A DNA stretch of 64,000 bases from CAVTTH01 sp963737545 (GCA_963737545.1 CAVTTH010000001.1:434001-498000); one strand, 5' to 3'. Shown: positions 35,540 to 43,640, counted from the first letter of the stretch. Notes: a model not told the origin generated them from the letters alone. Translations and numbers: made by a program.

Positions 35540-36649
35540 ATGAATCGCCGAACTTTCGTTTGCACCGGCGTTGGCGCTACCGTGGCGGTGGCAGCTCGAC
35601 GCACTCTCTTCGCAAAGGCGCCCAACATTATGACTCAAAAATCCGTCAAACCTCTCGTAATTTCTTCCGCCAACGGCAACCGCTTCAAGAATGGCGGCGA
35701 CATGACTTGCGTGCAAAAGGCTTTCACCATGATGACGCAGGGAAGCGATGTGCTCGATGCGCTCATCGCCGGCGTAAACATCGTCGAGCTTGATCCCCTG
35801 GACACGAGCGTCGGTTACGGCGGATTGCCGAACGCGGACGGCATTGTGCAACTCGATTCATGCTGCATGCATGGCCCGAAAAAGCGTGCCGGCGGGGTCG
35901 GGGCCATCGAAGGAGTGCGTACGCCGTCGCTCGTGGCCCAGGCCGTGATGGAGCAGACCGACCATCATCTTCTCGTCGGTCTGGGAGCGCAAAGGTTCGC
36001 CCGCGAGATGGGATTCAAGATCGAGGACGATTTGAACACCGAAGAATCGAGAAAGCTATGGCTGGAATGGAAACGCCGGACCGATCCATCGCATTATCTC
36101 GATCCGCAGAAACGAGCCGAAGCCGGTCACCACGTCATGCGCGAGATGATCGCGGAAGGAAAAGTCGACCCGATCCACATTTACGGCACGATCAATTGCA
36201 ACGGCATCAATGCCAAAGGTGAAATCTGCGGCGTGACGACAACGAGCGGACTGGCGTGGAAAATTCCGGGCCGCGTCGGTGACTCACCCATTCTCGGCGC
36301 CGGACTGTACGTCGACGGCGAGATCGGCGCGGCCGGATCGACTGGACGCGGCGAGGCCAATCTCTTCGGTCTCTGTTCGTTTCTGATCGTGGAAAACATG
36401 CGGCGCGGCATGCACCCGAAAGATGCCGGGCTCGACGCATGCCGCCGAATCAAGGCAAATACGATCGAGAAACGACTGCTCAACAGCCGGGGCGATCCAA
36501 ATTTCAATGTTAACTTCTACATCCTGAACGCGAAAGGCGAACACGCCGGTGTCGCGATATATCCGGGAAGCGAATACGCTCTGTGCACGGAAGACGGGCC
36601 GGCGACGTTGAAATCGGAGCCATTGCTCGAGGGCAAACCGGGCGACTAG
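35540..36649 (+). CDS. N4-(beta-N-acetylglucosaminyl)asparaginase-like Ntn hydrolase (family T2), Tat-exported
   Basis: 369 residues. The N-terminus MNRRTFVCTGVGATVAVAA is a twin-arginine signal. The mature part has the T2 threonine hydrolase layout. The likely autocleavage site is IYGTINCNG (Thr about 217); beyond it come ICGVTTTSGLAWKIPGRVGD and SPILGAGLYVDGEIGAAGST. The small-subunit Thr becomes the nucleophile in characterised glycosylasparaginases, but there the preceding residue is Asp and here it is Gly. Expected activity is hydrolysis of N-linked GlcNAc-Asn or isoaspartyl peptides in the periplasm. Confidence 0.82.
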   Translation: MNRRTFVCTGVGATVAVAARRTLFAKAPNIMTQKSVKPLVISSANGNRFKNGGDMTCVQKAFTMMTQGSDVLDALIAGVNIVELDPLDTSVGYGGLPNADGIVQLDSCCMHGPKKRAGGVGAIEGVRTPSLVAQAVMEQTDHHLLVGLGAQRFAREMGFKIEDDLNTEESRKLWLEWKRRTDPSHYLDPQKRAEAGHHVMREMIAEGKVDPIHIYGTINCNGINAKGEICGVTTTSGLAWKIPGRVGDSPILGAGLYVDGEIGAAGSTGRGEANLFGLCSFLIVENMRRGMHPKDAGLDACRRIKANTIEKRLLNSRGDPNFNVNFYILNAKGEHAGVAIYPGSEYALCTEDGPATLKSEPLLEGKPGD

Positions 36650-36665
36650 CTCAGTTGCTAACTCG

Positions 36666-36821
36666 TTAGCTCATTACCTTTCTGATTCCCAAAACGATCG
36701 CCAGGACAATGGCGCCGATCCAAAGGAGGTGCAGCGCAACAGTTGTTGCGGCGAGCATGACCCGCGCGAGGACCCAAACGATCACCAACAAAACCGCGCC
36801 GAAAATCAATGCATTCTTCAT
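36666..36821 (-). CDS. 51-residue membrane protein
   Basis: The frame is MKNALIFGAVLLVIVWVLAR, VMLAATTVALHLLWIGAIVL, AIVLGIRKVMS. Two hydrophobic segments are separated by a short loop. No strong ribosome site precedes the ATG, so the call rests on the clean amphipathic layout and the lack of another gene in this gap. Function unknown. Confidence 0.5.
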   Translation of the reverse strand: MKNALIFGAVLLVIVWVLARVMLAATTVALHLLWIGAIVLAIVLGIRKVMS

Positions 36822-36951
36822 GGAACTAATGGGCGCATTGGTCAGATCGGGCGTCGATTCATTTCACCATGAAATCTCGGACCTGCAAACTGCCTTATCG
36901 CTTCCCATCTTTGTGCTTCCTATTCCCGGTCTCGCTTTGTAGCCTCGGGTT

Positions 36952-37545
36952 ATGACAGCACGAATCCTTCTCGCCGGCGTCGTCGGTGGAATTGCGATGT
37001 TCATCTGGAGTTTCATCGGGCACGATCTGCTTCCCCTCGGCGAAGCCGGCATCCGCGAAATGCCAAACGACGCGCCCGTGGTCGACGCCATGAAATCAAG
37101 CATCGGAGAAAACAAAGGTTTTTATGTCTTTCCGAGCTTTGGTCTGGGAGATAATCCGACGCGGGAACAACGAAGCGAAGCGATGAAACACATGGAGGAA
37201 AAATTCGCAACCAATCCCTCCGGGATGGTGATTTATCATCCGCCGGGGCGAAAATTCGAATTCGCCCGCTTGTTAATAACCGAATTCGTGACCGAACTGG
37301 TCGAAGTCCTCCTTGTCGTCTTTTTGCTCGCGCAAACCAGGATCGGCGGCTTCGCCGGCCGCGTCGGATTCTTCTTCGTCGCCGGAATCCTGGCCGCGAT
37401 CACAACCAACGTCTGGTACTGGAACTGGTACGGCTTCCCCGGTGTCTATACCGCTGCATACATGTTCATCCAACTTGTCGGCTTTCTCTGCGCCGGTTTG
37501 GTCGCCGCGTTCATGCTACGGAAAAGCACGTTTTCCACTGCTTAG
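36952..37545 (+). CDS. Conserved hypothetical membrane protein
   Basis: 197 residues with an N-terminal hydrophobic segment (MTARILLAGVVGGIAMFIWS) and three or four C-terminal segments, starting at LLITEFVTELVEVLLVVFLL. The middle contains HDLLPLGEAGIREMPNDAPV and the sequence NPSGMVIYHPPG. Related proteins occur in Acidobacteria and Verrucomicrobiota without known function. Confidence 0.7.
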   Translation: MTARILLAGVVGGIAMFIWSFIGHDLLPLGEAGIREMPNDAPVVDAMKSSIGENKGFYVFPSFGLGDNPTREQRSEAMKHMEEKFATNPSGMVIYHPPGRKFEFARLLITEFVTELVEVLLVVFLLAQTRIGGFAGRVGFFFVAGILAAITTNVWYWNWYGFPGVYTAAYMFIQLVGFLCAGLVAAFMLRKSTFSTA

Positions 37546-37703
37546 AAATCTGGTAGGCGAGTCGCACAGATCGCCACGAGGCTGTCCATAAAGCCGATTG
37601 GCAGCCAGCGATGGAGAGGCGGGGTCCAGGCAACCGCTTTGCTCCCATTCGCAAGCTTTCAGTTGCTCGCGTTTCCGCTTTGACTGACTCTCCTCTTCAC
37701 TTC

Positions 37704-39419
37704 ATGCGCACAAAATTCCTCATTCTGTTTATTGCTCTATCGTTCACGATCATCTTGGCTGGGACGGCGCGCTGCGCCGTCCGCGCCTCCGGGTCCGATG
37801 CTGCCGCCACGGCCGAGACCGCCCGCCTCGAGCAGATGACGGCGCGGTTCGCACCGACCGATCTCACTGCCAACATCTCAAAACTCTCGCCTAACGATCG
37901 GAAAGTTCTCGCTAAACTGGTTGAAGCCTCAAAAATCATCGACGGCCTTTTCCTGCGCCAGGTTTGGACCGGCAACGTTTCAATGCTGCTCGACCTCGCA
38001 CACGACCTGACACTCGAAGGCTGCGCTCGCCTCCATTATTTCCGCATCAACAAAGGCCCATGGTCGCGCCTCGACGAAGACAAGCCGTTCGTCTTCGGTG
38101 CGCCGGAGAAACCACAGAACGCCGCCTTTTATCCTGACGACACGACCAAAGCCGAGATCGAGAAATGGATCGCATCACTCCCCGCAGCAGAACAAACCCA
38201 GGCGAAGGGATTCTTCACTGTCATCAAGCACGGCGCCGATGGCCGCAGCCTGACCATCGTTCCGTACAACCTCGAATATCAGGGCGAATTGCTCGCGGCG
38301 GCGAAACTTCTCCGCGAAGCCGCCGACGCTGCGACCGAGCCGACTCTCAAGAAATTTCTCACCACGCGCGCTGATGCTTTTCTCTCAAACGACTATTACG
38401 CCAGCGACGTCGCGTGGATGGAATTGAACGGGGCGATCGAGCCGACCATCGGCCCGTACGAAGTTTACGAGGATGGCTGGTTCAATTACAAAGCCGCCTT
38501 TGAAGCGTTCATTACCGTTCAGGACGAAGCCGAATCCGCCAAGCTTAAGAAATTCTCCGGCGAATTGCAGGACATCGAAGACCATCTCCCAATCGATCCG
38601 AAATACCGCAACCCGAAACTCGGCGCCCTCGCGCCCATCGTGGTTGTGAACGAAATCTACTGCTCGGGTGACGCCGATCACGGCGTTCAGACGGCTGCGT
38701 TTAATTTGCCTAACGATGAACGCATCACTCGCGAAAAGGGAGCGAAGCGCGTGATGCTCAAGAACGTGCAGGACGCGAAGTTCGCCAAAACGCTCGTACC
38801 GATTTCGAAGATCGTCCTCAGCCCGGCGGACCAAAAGGATTTGTCGTTCGACGCTTTCTTCACCCACATCCTTGTCCATGAGCTCATGCACGGCCTTGGA
38901 CCGCACAATATCACCGTCAACGGTCACGAAACCACCGTGCGTCAGGAAATGAAGGAAGTCGGGAGCGCGCAGGAAGAAGCCAAGGCTGACATCTCCAGCC
39001 TGTTTGCGATCCAATACATGATCGACAAAGGTGTCCTGCCGAAAACGCTCGAGCGTCCGCTCTACACTACCTATCTCACGTCAGCTTTCCGTTCCATCCG
39101 CTTCGGACTCAATGAAGCGCACGGCCGCGGCCAGGCCATGCAGTTGAACTATCTGCTCGACGCCGGCGCGTTTACCGTCCGGCCCGACGGGACGTTTGCG
39201 GTTGTGCCGGCGAAGATCAAAGAAGGCGTGGCGTCGCTCACCCACGAGTTCATGACCATTCAAGCCGAGGGCAACTACGAGAAAGCGAAAGAAATGCAGA
39301 CCCGCCTCGGCGTCATCCGTCCCGAAGTGCAACACGCGCTCGACAAGATGAAAAACATCCCGATCGATATCGAACCGAAGTTCGTGACCGCGGAGCAACT
39401 GCTGCGGGAATCGAAGTAA
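37704..39419 (+). CDS. Secreted M49-like (dipeptidyl-peptidase III-type) zinc peptidase
   Basis: 571 residues from the ATG at 37704 (MRTKFLILFIALSFTIILAG), with a signal peptide. An earlier in-frame TTG region has no signal. The zinc site is HELMHGLGPH (first His about residue 392) and the third ligand is the Glu in QEEAKADISSLFAI. True DPP III has HECCGHG; this family, also found as Zn-dependent hydrolases in soil bacteria, has HELxHGLGPH. YEVYEDGWFNYKAAFEAF earlier matches M49-like proteins. It probably cleaves peptides outside the cytoplasm. Dipeptidyl specificity is not certain. Confidence 0.82.
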   Translation: MRTKFLILFIALSFTIILAGTARCAVRASGSDAAATAETARLEQMTARFAPTDLTANISKLSPNDRKVLAKLVEASKIIDGLFLRQVWTGNVSMLLDLAHDLTLEGCARLHYFRINKGPWSRLDEDKPFVFGAPEKPQNAAFYPDDTTKAEIEKWIASLPAAEQTQAKGFFTVIKHGADGRSLTIVPYNLEYQGELLAAAKLLREAADAATEPTLKKFLTTRADAFLSNDYYASDVAWMELNGAIEPTIGPYEVYEDGWFNYKAAFEAFITVQDEAESAKLKKFSGELQDIEDHLPIDPKYRNPKLGALAPIVVVNEIYCSGDADHGVQTAAFNLPNDERITREKGAKRVMLKNVQDAKFAKTLVPISKIVLSPADQKDLSFDAFFTHILVHELMHGLGPHNITVNGHETTVRQEMKEVGSAQEEAKADISSLFAIQYMIDKGVLPKTLERPLYTTYLTSAFRSIRFGLNEAHGRGQAMQLNYLLDAGAFTVRPDGTFAVVPAKIKEGVASLTHEFMTIQAEGNYEKAKEMQTRLGVIRPEVQHALDKMKNIPIDIEPKFVTAEQLLRESK

Positions 39420-39436
39420 ATTCGGATCTCAGCTGG

Positions 39437-40000
39437 CTAATGTTGGCCGCTGGCTTTTCCGGCGGTGTTCTCCTTCGCCGTTCCGCTTCGCCTGGAGTGT
39501 CCACGCGGATGATCGCCATTGTCAGCACCAGCCTCCGACAACCCATTCTCGCGCGAACCAAGGCGACTCCCCGACTGCGCCGGTTTGGTCTGATCAGCGG
39601 CGGTGCAGCAATTGCAACCTGTTCCATTGGCGCTCGGCTTCGCATTCGCCAGCACGTCGATCGTTCGGCGAAGCTCGTCCACATCGAACGGCTTTGAGAT
39701 CATCATGTCCACGCCCAGCTCCTCGTAGGCCTTGCTATTGCTCTCCGTTAGATACGCGGACAGGACGACAACTTTGCCACCGAATTTCCTCGCGCGCAGT
39801 TGACGCACCAGTTCCAGACCGGACATGCGCGGCATCCGATGATCGGTGATCACGACATCGAAAGGCCGAGGAGCGGCGCCGATTTTCGCCAGGGCCTTCT
39901 CACCGTTACAAGCAGTTGCGACTTTGCAGTTCTCCCCGCCCAAGAGCAGGGCCAGAAATTGAGCCACGGCCGAATCGTCCTCTACAGCCAGAATATTCAA
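39437..40000 (-). CDS. Receiver-only response regulator with disordered tail
   Basis: 187 residues from a TTG at 40000, preceded by GGGAGGA at good spacing. Residues 1-120 form a CheY-type receiver: AVEDDSAVAQFLALLLGG (acidic pair), DVVITDHRMPRMSGLELV (phosphoacceptor Asp), VVVLSAY (Ser/Thr switch) and MMISKPFDVDELRRTID (conserved Lys). The last 65 residues are rich in Gly, Ser, Ala and Lys with a CNCC motif and no output domain. No sensor kinase lies nearby, so the partner is unknown. Confidence 0.88.
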   Translation of the reverse strand: MNILAVEDDSAVAQFLALLLGGENCKVATACNGEKALAKIGAAPRPFDVVITDHRMPRMSGLELVRQLRARKFGGKVVVLSAYLTESNSKAYEELGVDMMISKPFDVDELRRTIDVLANAKPSANGTGCNCCTAADQTKPAQSGSRLGSRENGLSEAGADNGDHPRGHSRRSGTAKENTAGKASGQH

Positions 40001-40119
40001 AGGTTAGAGTCCTCCCGAGAGATCGATAGAAGCAGGGCTCATACCTCGGCCCGATCTTGATTGCGATTAGTGGCTCGGTATTTCGATTGCGAGCGAAGCC
40101 GGCCGGCCGGAGGAGCAAA

Positions 40120-40164
40120 ATGGATGACAAGATCACCATCGCGAAGTTCTGGCTTCGGTTGTAG
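40120..40164 (+). CDS. Possible 14-codon leader or relic ORF ended by a repeat
   Basis: A strong ribosome site (GGAGGAG) stands 5 bases before ATG GAT GAC AAG. The frame encodes only MDDKITIAKFWLRL and stops at a TAG that is the first triplet of a hairpin repeat (40162-40186). It is either a leader peptide for the AbrB/Doc pair or the head of a gene cut off when the repeat arrived. I cannot decide. Confidence 0.35.
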   Translation: MDDKITIAKFWLRL

Positions 40165-40186
40165 CTGCCGCCGTCCTCGGCGGCAG
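40162..40186. repeat. TAG-initiated hairpin repeat
   Basis: TAG followed by CTGCCGCCG-TCCT-CGGCGGCAG, a perfect 9-bp stem with a tetraloop. It is related to the repeats at 12245, 15466, 20862 and 22663. Confidence 0.7.
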
Positions 40187-40275
40187 AATTCCGCGCTTCC
40201 TTCGCTCACCGCATTGCGCACACAAAAAAGGAAATCGCGTTTGCAAAGCGACTGCGTAAAACATAGTATTACGGC

Positions 40276-40503
40276 ATGACCAAAACGATTTCGAAGATCG
40301 GCAATTCGCAGGGAATCATCTTCGACGCGGCGCTGATGGACCTGGCACGCGTGAAAGTCGGTGACCAAGTCACGGTGACGGTGCATGAAGGGGGTTCAAT
40401 TGTTTTGACGCCGATCCAACCGGCGCTCGATCCGAAGGAGGCAGGCGCCGCCGCCAGGCGGTTGATTAAAAAGAATTCGGCACTGTTCAAGCGCTTGTCT
40501 TGA
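40276..40503 (+). CDS. AbrB/MazE-type antitoxin
   Basis: 75 residues. The swapped-hairpin beta-barrel DNA-binding motif is KISKIGNSQGIIFDAALMDL followed by KVGDQVTVTVHEGGSIVLTP. The acidic/hydrophobic tail would wrap the toxin. Its last codon overlaps the start of the Doc toxin gene (TTGA, 40500-40503), so the pair is translationally coupled. Such antitoxins repress their own operon. Confidence 0.88.
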   Translation: MTKTISKIGNSQGIIFDAALMDLARVKVGDQVTVTVHEGGSIVLTPIQPALDPKEAGAAARRLIKKNSALFKRLS

Positions 40504-40910
40504 GTAAGGCAATTCGCCATCTGACCGTTTCCGCCGTTAAGGCGATCCACGCTGAAGCATTGGCCGCACACGGTGGAGCGAGCGGTATTCGCGACGAAAC
40601 GCTGCTCGAATCTGCAGTGGCAGCGCCTCAAGCCACGATGATGGGGAAGCCGCTCATATCCGATCTGATTGAAATCGCGGCGGCGTATCTGTTTTATCTT
40701 TGCCGCAATCACGCATTCATCGATGGCAATAAACGAACCGCGCTGGCCGCGGCCCTTGTATTTCTGGAAAGCAACGGCTTGCGCCCCGATGTGAAATTAC
40801 CGGTCGACGAGTGGGAGCAATTCGTGCTCGATGTGGCCGCGAGCAAACTCGATCGCGATGCCACCACCCGGCGTTTGCGCAAACTGCTAAAGCCACTCCG
40901 GACACTCTGA
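40500..40910 (+). CDS. Doc-family toxin (death-on-curing, Fic fold)
   Basis: 136 residues from a TTG that overlaps the antitoxin stop. The Fic/Doc catalytic loop is NHAFIDGNKRTALAAALVFL (HxFxxGNKR, His about residue 71). Doc toxins phosphorylate EF-Tu and stop translation. N-terminal HLTVSAVKAIHAEALAAHGG is the usual Doc opening. The AbrB/Doc pair is a plausible toxin-antitoxin unit. Confidence 0.9.
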   Translation: MSKAIRHLTVSAVKAIHAEALAAHGGASGIRDETLLESAVAAPQATMMGKPLISDLIEIAAAYLFYLCRNHAFIDGNKRTALAAALVFLESNGLRPDVKLPVDEWEQFVLDVAASKLDRDATTRRLRKLLKPLRTL

Positions 40911-40935
40911 TTCCCTCGTCCCTCGTCACTCGTGA

Positions 40936-42186
40936 CTACGTTTCGATCTTCTCCGGCCGCGGTCCGATCCCGATGAACCGCGCCGGAATCTGACGAAGAA
41001 CCGGAAACGTTTTCAGTAGCCACACAACGAACGGCAGCCTCCCTTTCTCCTCAGTCGAGGACGCCTTCCCGGTCGTGATTCGTCGATGGACGAAAACCTG
41101 CATCCGTTGAATCAAACGCGTCGGCCATTCCCGCCTCCTCTGTATCGCCCGTAAATCCTCGAGCGATACCGGACCTCGCCGAAGCTTCTCTGCCAGCAGG
41201 TTCGCCGTCGCCACCGCATCCTGAATCGCCAGATTAATTCCCACGCCGCCAGCCGGCGACATCGCATGGGCCGCATCACCAATGCAGAGCAGCCCTTCGC
41301 GACACCATTCCCGCAGTCGATTGATCTGCACCGTCAGCAGCTTCATCTTCGACCAATCATCCAGCTCTGAAACCCGTTCGCGCAGGAAGGGCGCCATCGC
41401 GACAATGTAATCGTCCCGAAAGGCCGGCAGCCCGCGCGCTTTGATTTCATCAAGCTCCCCCTTGGGAATAATCACACCGCATTGCCAGTAATCGCCGCGA
41501 TCGAGCAGCACGAGCAACTTGCCGCGATCGAAAAAACCTAATGTCTGGGCCGGATCGGGTTCGCATTTCGAGATCCGCATCCAGAGCACATCGATCGGCA
41601 CCCCGAATTCCTCGACCTCGAAATGCGCGCGCAATCGCGTCGTCGCGTGTCGTCCATCGGCGCCGATGACCAGATCGGCGCGCACTTCCATTTCGCCCTC
41701 GGGCGTCGTCGCACGCACCCCCACTACTCTCCCCCGTCCCGGGCCGCTAACATCTGACTTCTGATCGCTGACATCTGATCGCAACAAATCTGTCACCTCA
41801 TGCTCCATACAGAGAGTGAATCCCGGAAGCTTGCGCGCATGCGCGGCGAGAAAATTCAGGAAATCCCACTGCGGCATGAAGGCAATGAATTTGCAATGCG
41901 TCGGGAGCTTGGAGAAATCAGCGATCGCTACCGTGTGACCGTTGACCATCCCGCGAAGCTCCCGCGTCTGCTGATGCGGCAGCTTCAAAAGCTCATCCAA
42001 CAATCCGAGCTCATGCATCAGCTCCAGCGTCGATGGATGAATGGTATCACCGCGAAAATCGCGAAGAAAATCCGCGTGCTTCTCCATCACCACGACTTCG
42101 ACACCAGCGCGCGCGAGCAAAAACCCGAGCATCATTCCCGCCGGCCCGCCGCCGACCACGACGCAACGTGTTTGGATCATCTTCAT
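40936..42186 (-). CDS. FAD-dependent monooxygenase/oxidoreductase (UbiH/PHBH fold)
   Basis: 416 residues. The FAD dinucleotide motif is CVVVGGGPAGMMLGFLLARA, the middle DG motif is LVIGADGRHATTRLRAHF, and the GD motif is LLCIGDAAHAMSPAGGVGIN. These define PF01494-type flavoprotein hydroxylases. At about residues 135-150 the sequence RSDVSDQKSDVSGPGR breaks an otherwise continuous domain; the DNA there is a repeat of CATCTGA units. Relatives, as I recall them, lack it. The substrate is unknown. Confidence 0.88.
   Translation of the reverse strand: MKMIQTRCVVVGGGPAGMMLGFLLARAGVEVVVMEKHADFLRDFRGDTIHPSTLELMHELGLLDELLKLPHQQTRELRGMVNGHTVAIADFSKLPTHCKFIAFMPQWDFLNFLAAHARKLPGFTLCMEHEVTDLLRSDVSDQKSDVSGPGRGRVVGVRATTPEGEMEVRADLVIGADGRHATTRLRAHFEVEEFGVPIDVLWMRISKCEPDPAQTLGFFDRGKLLVLLDRGDYWQCGVIIPKGELDEIKARGLPAFRDDYIVAMAPFLRERVSELDDWSKMKLLTVQINRLREWCREGLLCIGDAAHAMSPAGGVGINLAIQDAVATANLLAEKLRRGPVSLEDLRAIQRRREWPTRLIQRMQVFVHRRITTGKASSTEEKGRLPFVVWLLKTFPVLRQIPARFIGIGPRPEKIET
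41747..41784. repeat. CATCTGA/GATCAGA repeat inside the flavoprotein gene
   Basis: AACATCTGACTTCTGATCGC then TGACATCTGATCGCAAC. The unit CATCTGA occurs twice and CTTCTGATC once. It translates in the gene's frame as SDVSDQKSDVS. It looks like a small dispersed repeat inserted in frame. Confidence 0.55.
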
Positions 42187-42194
42187 CTTTTGAG

Positions 42195-42401
42195 CTAGAG
42201 ATCCTTCTCTTCCAACTCAGCGATCTTCATCAACGCTCGCAGTAACCCAATCTTCAGCGGCCGATTGCCATGAATCGGAATCACAATGCGCTCCCGCCGT
42301 CCTGCCAGCGTGAAGATGTGATGACTACCGTGGAGGCGAGCCAACTTCCAGCCGCGCGCTTGTATGACACGCGCCAGCTCGCGGCCCGAAACCTGTTTCA
42401 C
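42195..42401 (-). CDS. hicA: HicA-type mRNA interferase toxin
   Basis: 68 residues with a double-stranded RNA-binding-like fold. Typical HicA sequence: KQVSGRELARVIQARGWKLA and RLHGSHHIFTLAGRRERIVI, with the catalytic His in GSHHIF. HicA cleaves mRNA and is held by HicB. Its ATG overlaps the HicB stop by four bases, 9 bases from the flavoprotein gene. Confidence 0.9.
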   Translation of the reverse strand: MKQVSGRELARVIQARGWKLARLHGSHHIFTLAGRRERIVIPIHGNRPLKIGLLRALMKIAELEEKDL

Positions 42402-42622
42402 ACCGTCACTTCGAGTATTTTGTCAGTTGCCCCCGGCCTTAACTCGCCATCTTCCGCGAGTAGCCAACCTTCGATCGCTTCACGAACATTCGCTTGTGCT
42501 TCGTCGATCGTTTCACCTTGTGAAACACAACCGGGCAAGGCCGGAACCTCTGCCCAGAAACCGCCCTCCTCGGCCTTATGGATCAACACCTTTAACGTCA
42601 CGTCGCCAACATACTTGAGCAC
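42398..42622 (-). CDS. hicB: HicB-type antitoxin
   Basis: 74 residues: LKVLIHKAEEGGFWAEVPAL PGCVSQGETIDEAQANVREA, then IEGWLLAEDGEL. This is the degraded RNase H fold that masks HicA. It lacks a long C-terminal DNA-binding domain, so it is a short HicB. It comes first in the pair, and the reading frames overlap (ATGA). Confidence 0.9.
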   Translation of the reverse strand: MLKYVGDVTLKVLIHKAEEGGFWAEVPALPGCVSQGETIDEAQANVREAIEGWLLAEDGELRPGATDKILEVTV

Positions 42623-42639
42623 GACCTGCGCGACAAGCC

Positions 42640-42768
42640 CTCTGTCCTCTGCCCCCTGCCCTCTGATTCCACTTTCTCCTTCCTCCTTTCTACTTCCTAC
42701 TTTTGAAGTGTCCTCTGTCCTCTCTCACTTCCCAATTTCTACTTTCTACTTCCTCCTTCTTAAGCGGT
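42640..42768. repeat. Pyrimidine-rich degenerate repeat tract
   Basis: Almost pure C/T on the plus strand: TCTGTCCTCTGCCCCCTGCC, TTTCTACTTCCTACTTTTGA, AGTGTCCTCTGTCCTCTCTC. The same phrases recur at 43537-43640 on the other side of the next gene. It fills the region between HicB and the secreted protein. Confidence 0.75.
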
Positions 42769-42783
42769 GGCTAGGATAACCGC

Positions 42784-43518
42784 ATGTTGCGAACGACTCT
42801 GGCCATTGCTTCCGTTTTCATTTGTTTGAGCACTCTGCTCGCGCAGGAGGATTCCACCCAGGCCGAAGACACCTCCGCCGGGTTGCCCGAGCAATATGCT
42901 GATTTCCTGATCGCCTCGGCGTCACTTTCACCCGACAAGAAGATCGCTGTCATTTATCCGAAGATGACCGTCTGCACCGACGAACCAGAAAACGGGACCG
43001 AGAACCGATGCAAAGATTATCTCGTCGCGCTGCAACCATTTCAGATTCTGACCGCGCTCGAGACCAAGTGGCCGGATTTTCAAAACAAAAACCATGGCGG
43101 AATGACCGTTGTCTGGTCGAAAGACGGCACGGCGGTGCTGGTCACGCTCGACAGCAAATGGGGGCCGGGTGACATTTTTTTGTATGAGATCCGCGACGGC
43201 AAGCTGACTCGATCGACCAATCTGCTCGGGAAAGTGGATGCTCTGCTCGTCCCGGATTTCAAGAAATCCAAAGCTGACCCGTACAACGACAACTTCGATT
43301 TCACTTTCGTGGTCGAAGAAACTCCCCTCTGTCAATTCGCCGACTCGACACATGTGCGCATTCGCGGGACCGCGACCACGGACCCGAAAGACATTCCGGG
43401 AATAAAGGCATGGGACGGCGCGGTCGAAGCGACCTGGGATATTCCCCAGGCCAAATTCACTTCGCAAAAAGTCACTCGAAAGTTCGCCGGCGTCCGGAAA
43501 GGGAGCGACGACCAGTAG
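42784..43518 (+). CDS. Secreted protein of unknown family
   Basis: 244 residues with a signal peptide (MLRTTLAIASVFICLSTLLA, cleavage before QEDSTQAED). The mature part has KIAVIYPKMTVCTDEPENGT, MTVVWSKDGTAVLVTLDSKW and ATWDIPQAKFTSQKVTRKF. The two cysteine pairs suggest a disulphide-containing periplasmic fold. I do not recognise a family. It is enclosed by two copies of a pyrimidine-rich repeat. Confidence 0.7.
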   Translation: MLRTTLAIASVFICLSTLLAQEDSTQAEDTSAGLPEQYADFLIASASLSPDKKIAVIYPKMTVCTDEPENGTENRCKDYLVALQPFQILTALETKWPDFQNKNHGGMTVVWSKDGTAVLVTLDSKWGPGDIFLYEIRDGKLTRSTNLLGKVDALLVPDFKKSKADPYNDNFDFTFVVEETPLCQFADSTHVRIRGTATTDPKDIPGIKAWDGAVEATWDIPQAKFTSQKVTRKFAGVRKGSDDQ

Positions 43519-43536
43519 CTGCCCCTCCGCCCTCCC

Positions 43537-43640
43537 AGTTCTACTTTCTACTTTCTAATTCCTACTTTGAAGTGTCCTCTGTCCTCTGATTCCGAATTTC
43601 TAATTTCTAATTTCTACTTTCTACTTTCTACTTTTCTGCG
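43537..43640. repeat. Pyrimidine-rich degenerate repeat tract, second copy
   Basis: Units TTCTACTTTCTACTTTCTAA, TTTGAAGTGTCCTCTGTCCT and TTTCTAATTTCTAATTTCTA. Shared phrases with 42640-42768 include GAAGTGTCCTCTGTCCTCT. Triplex-prone polypyrimidine DNA is one possible consequence. Confidence 0.75.
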
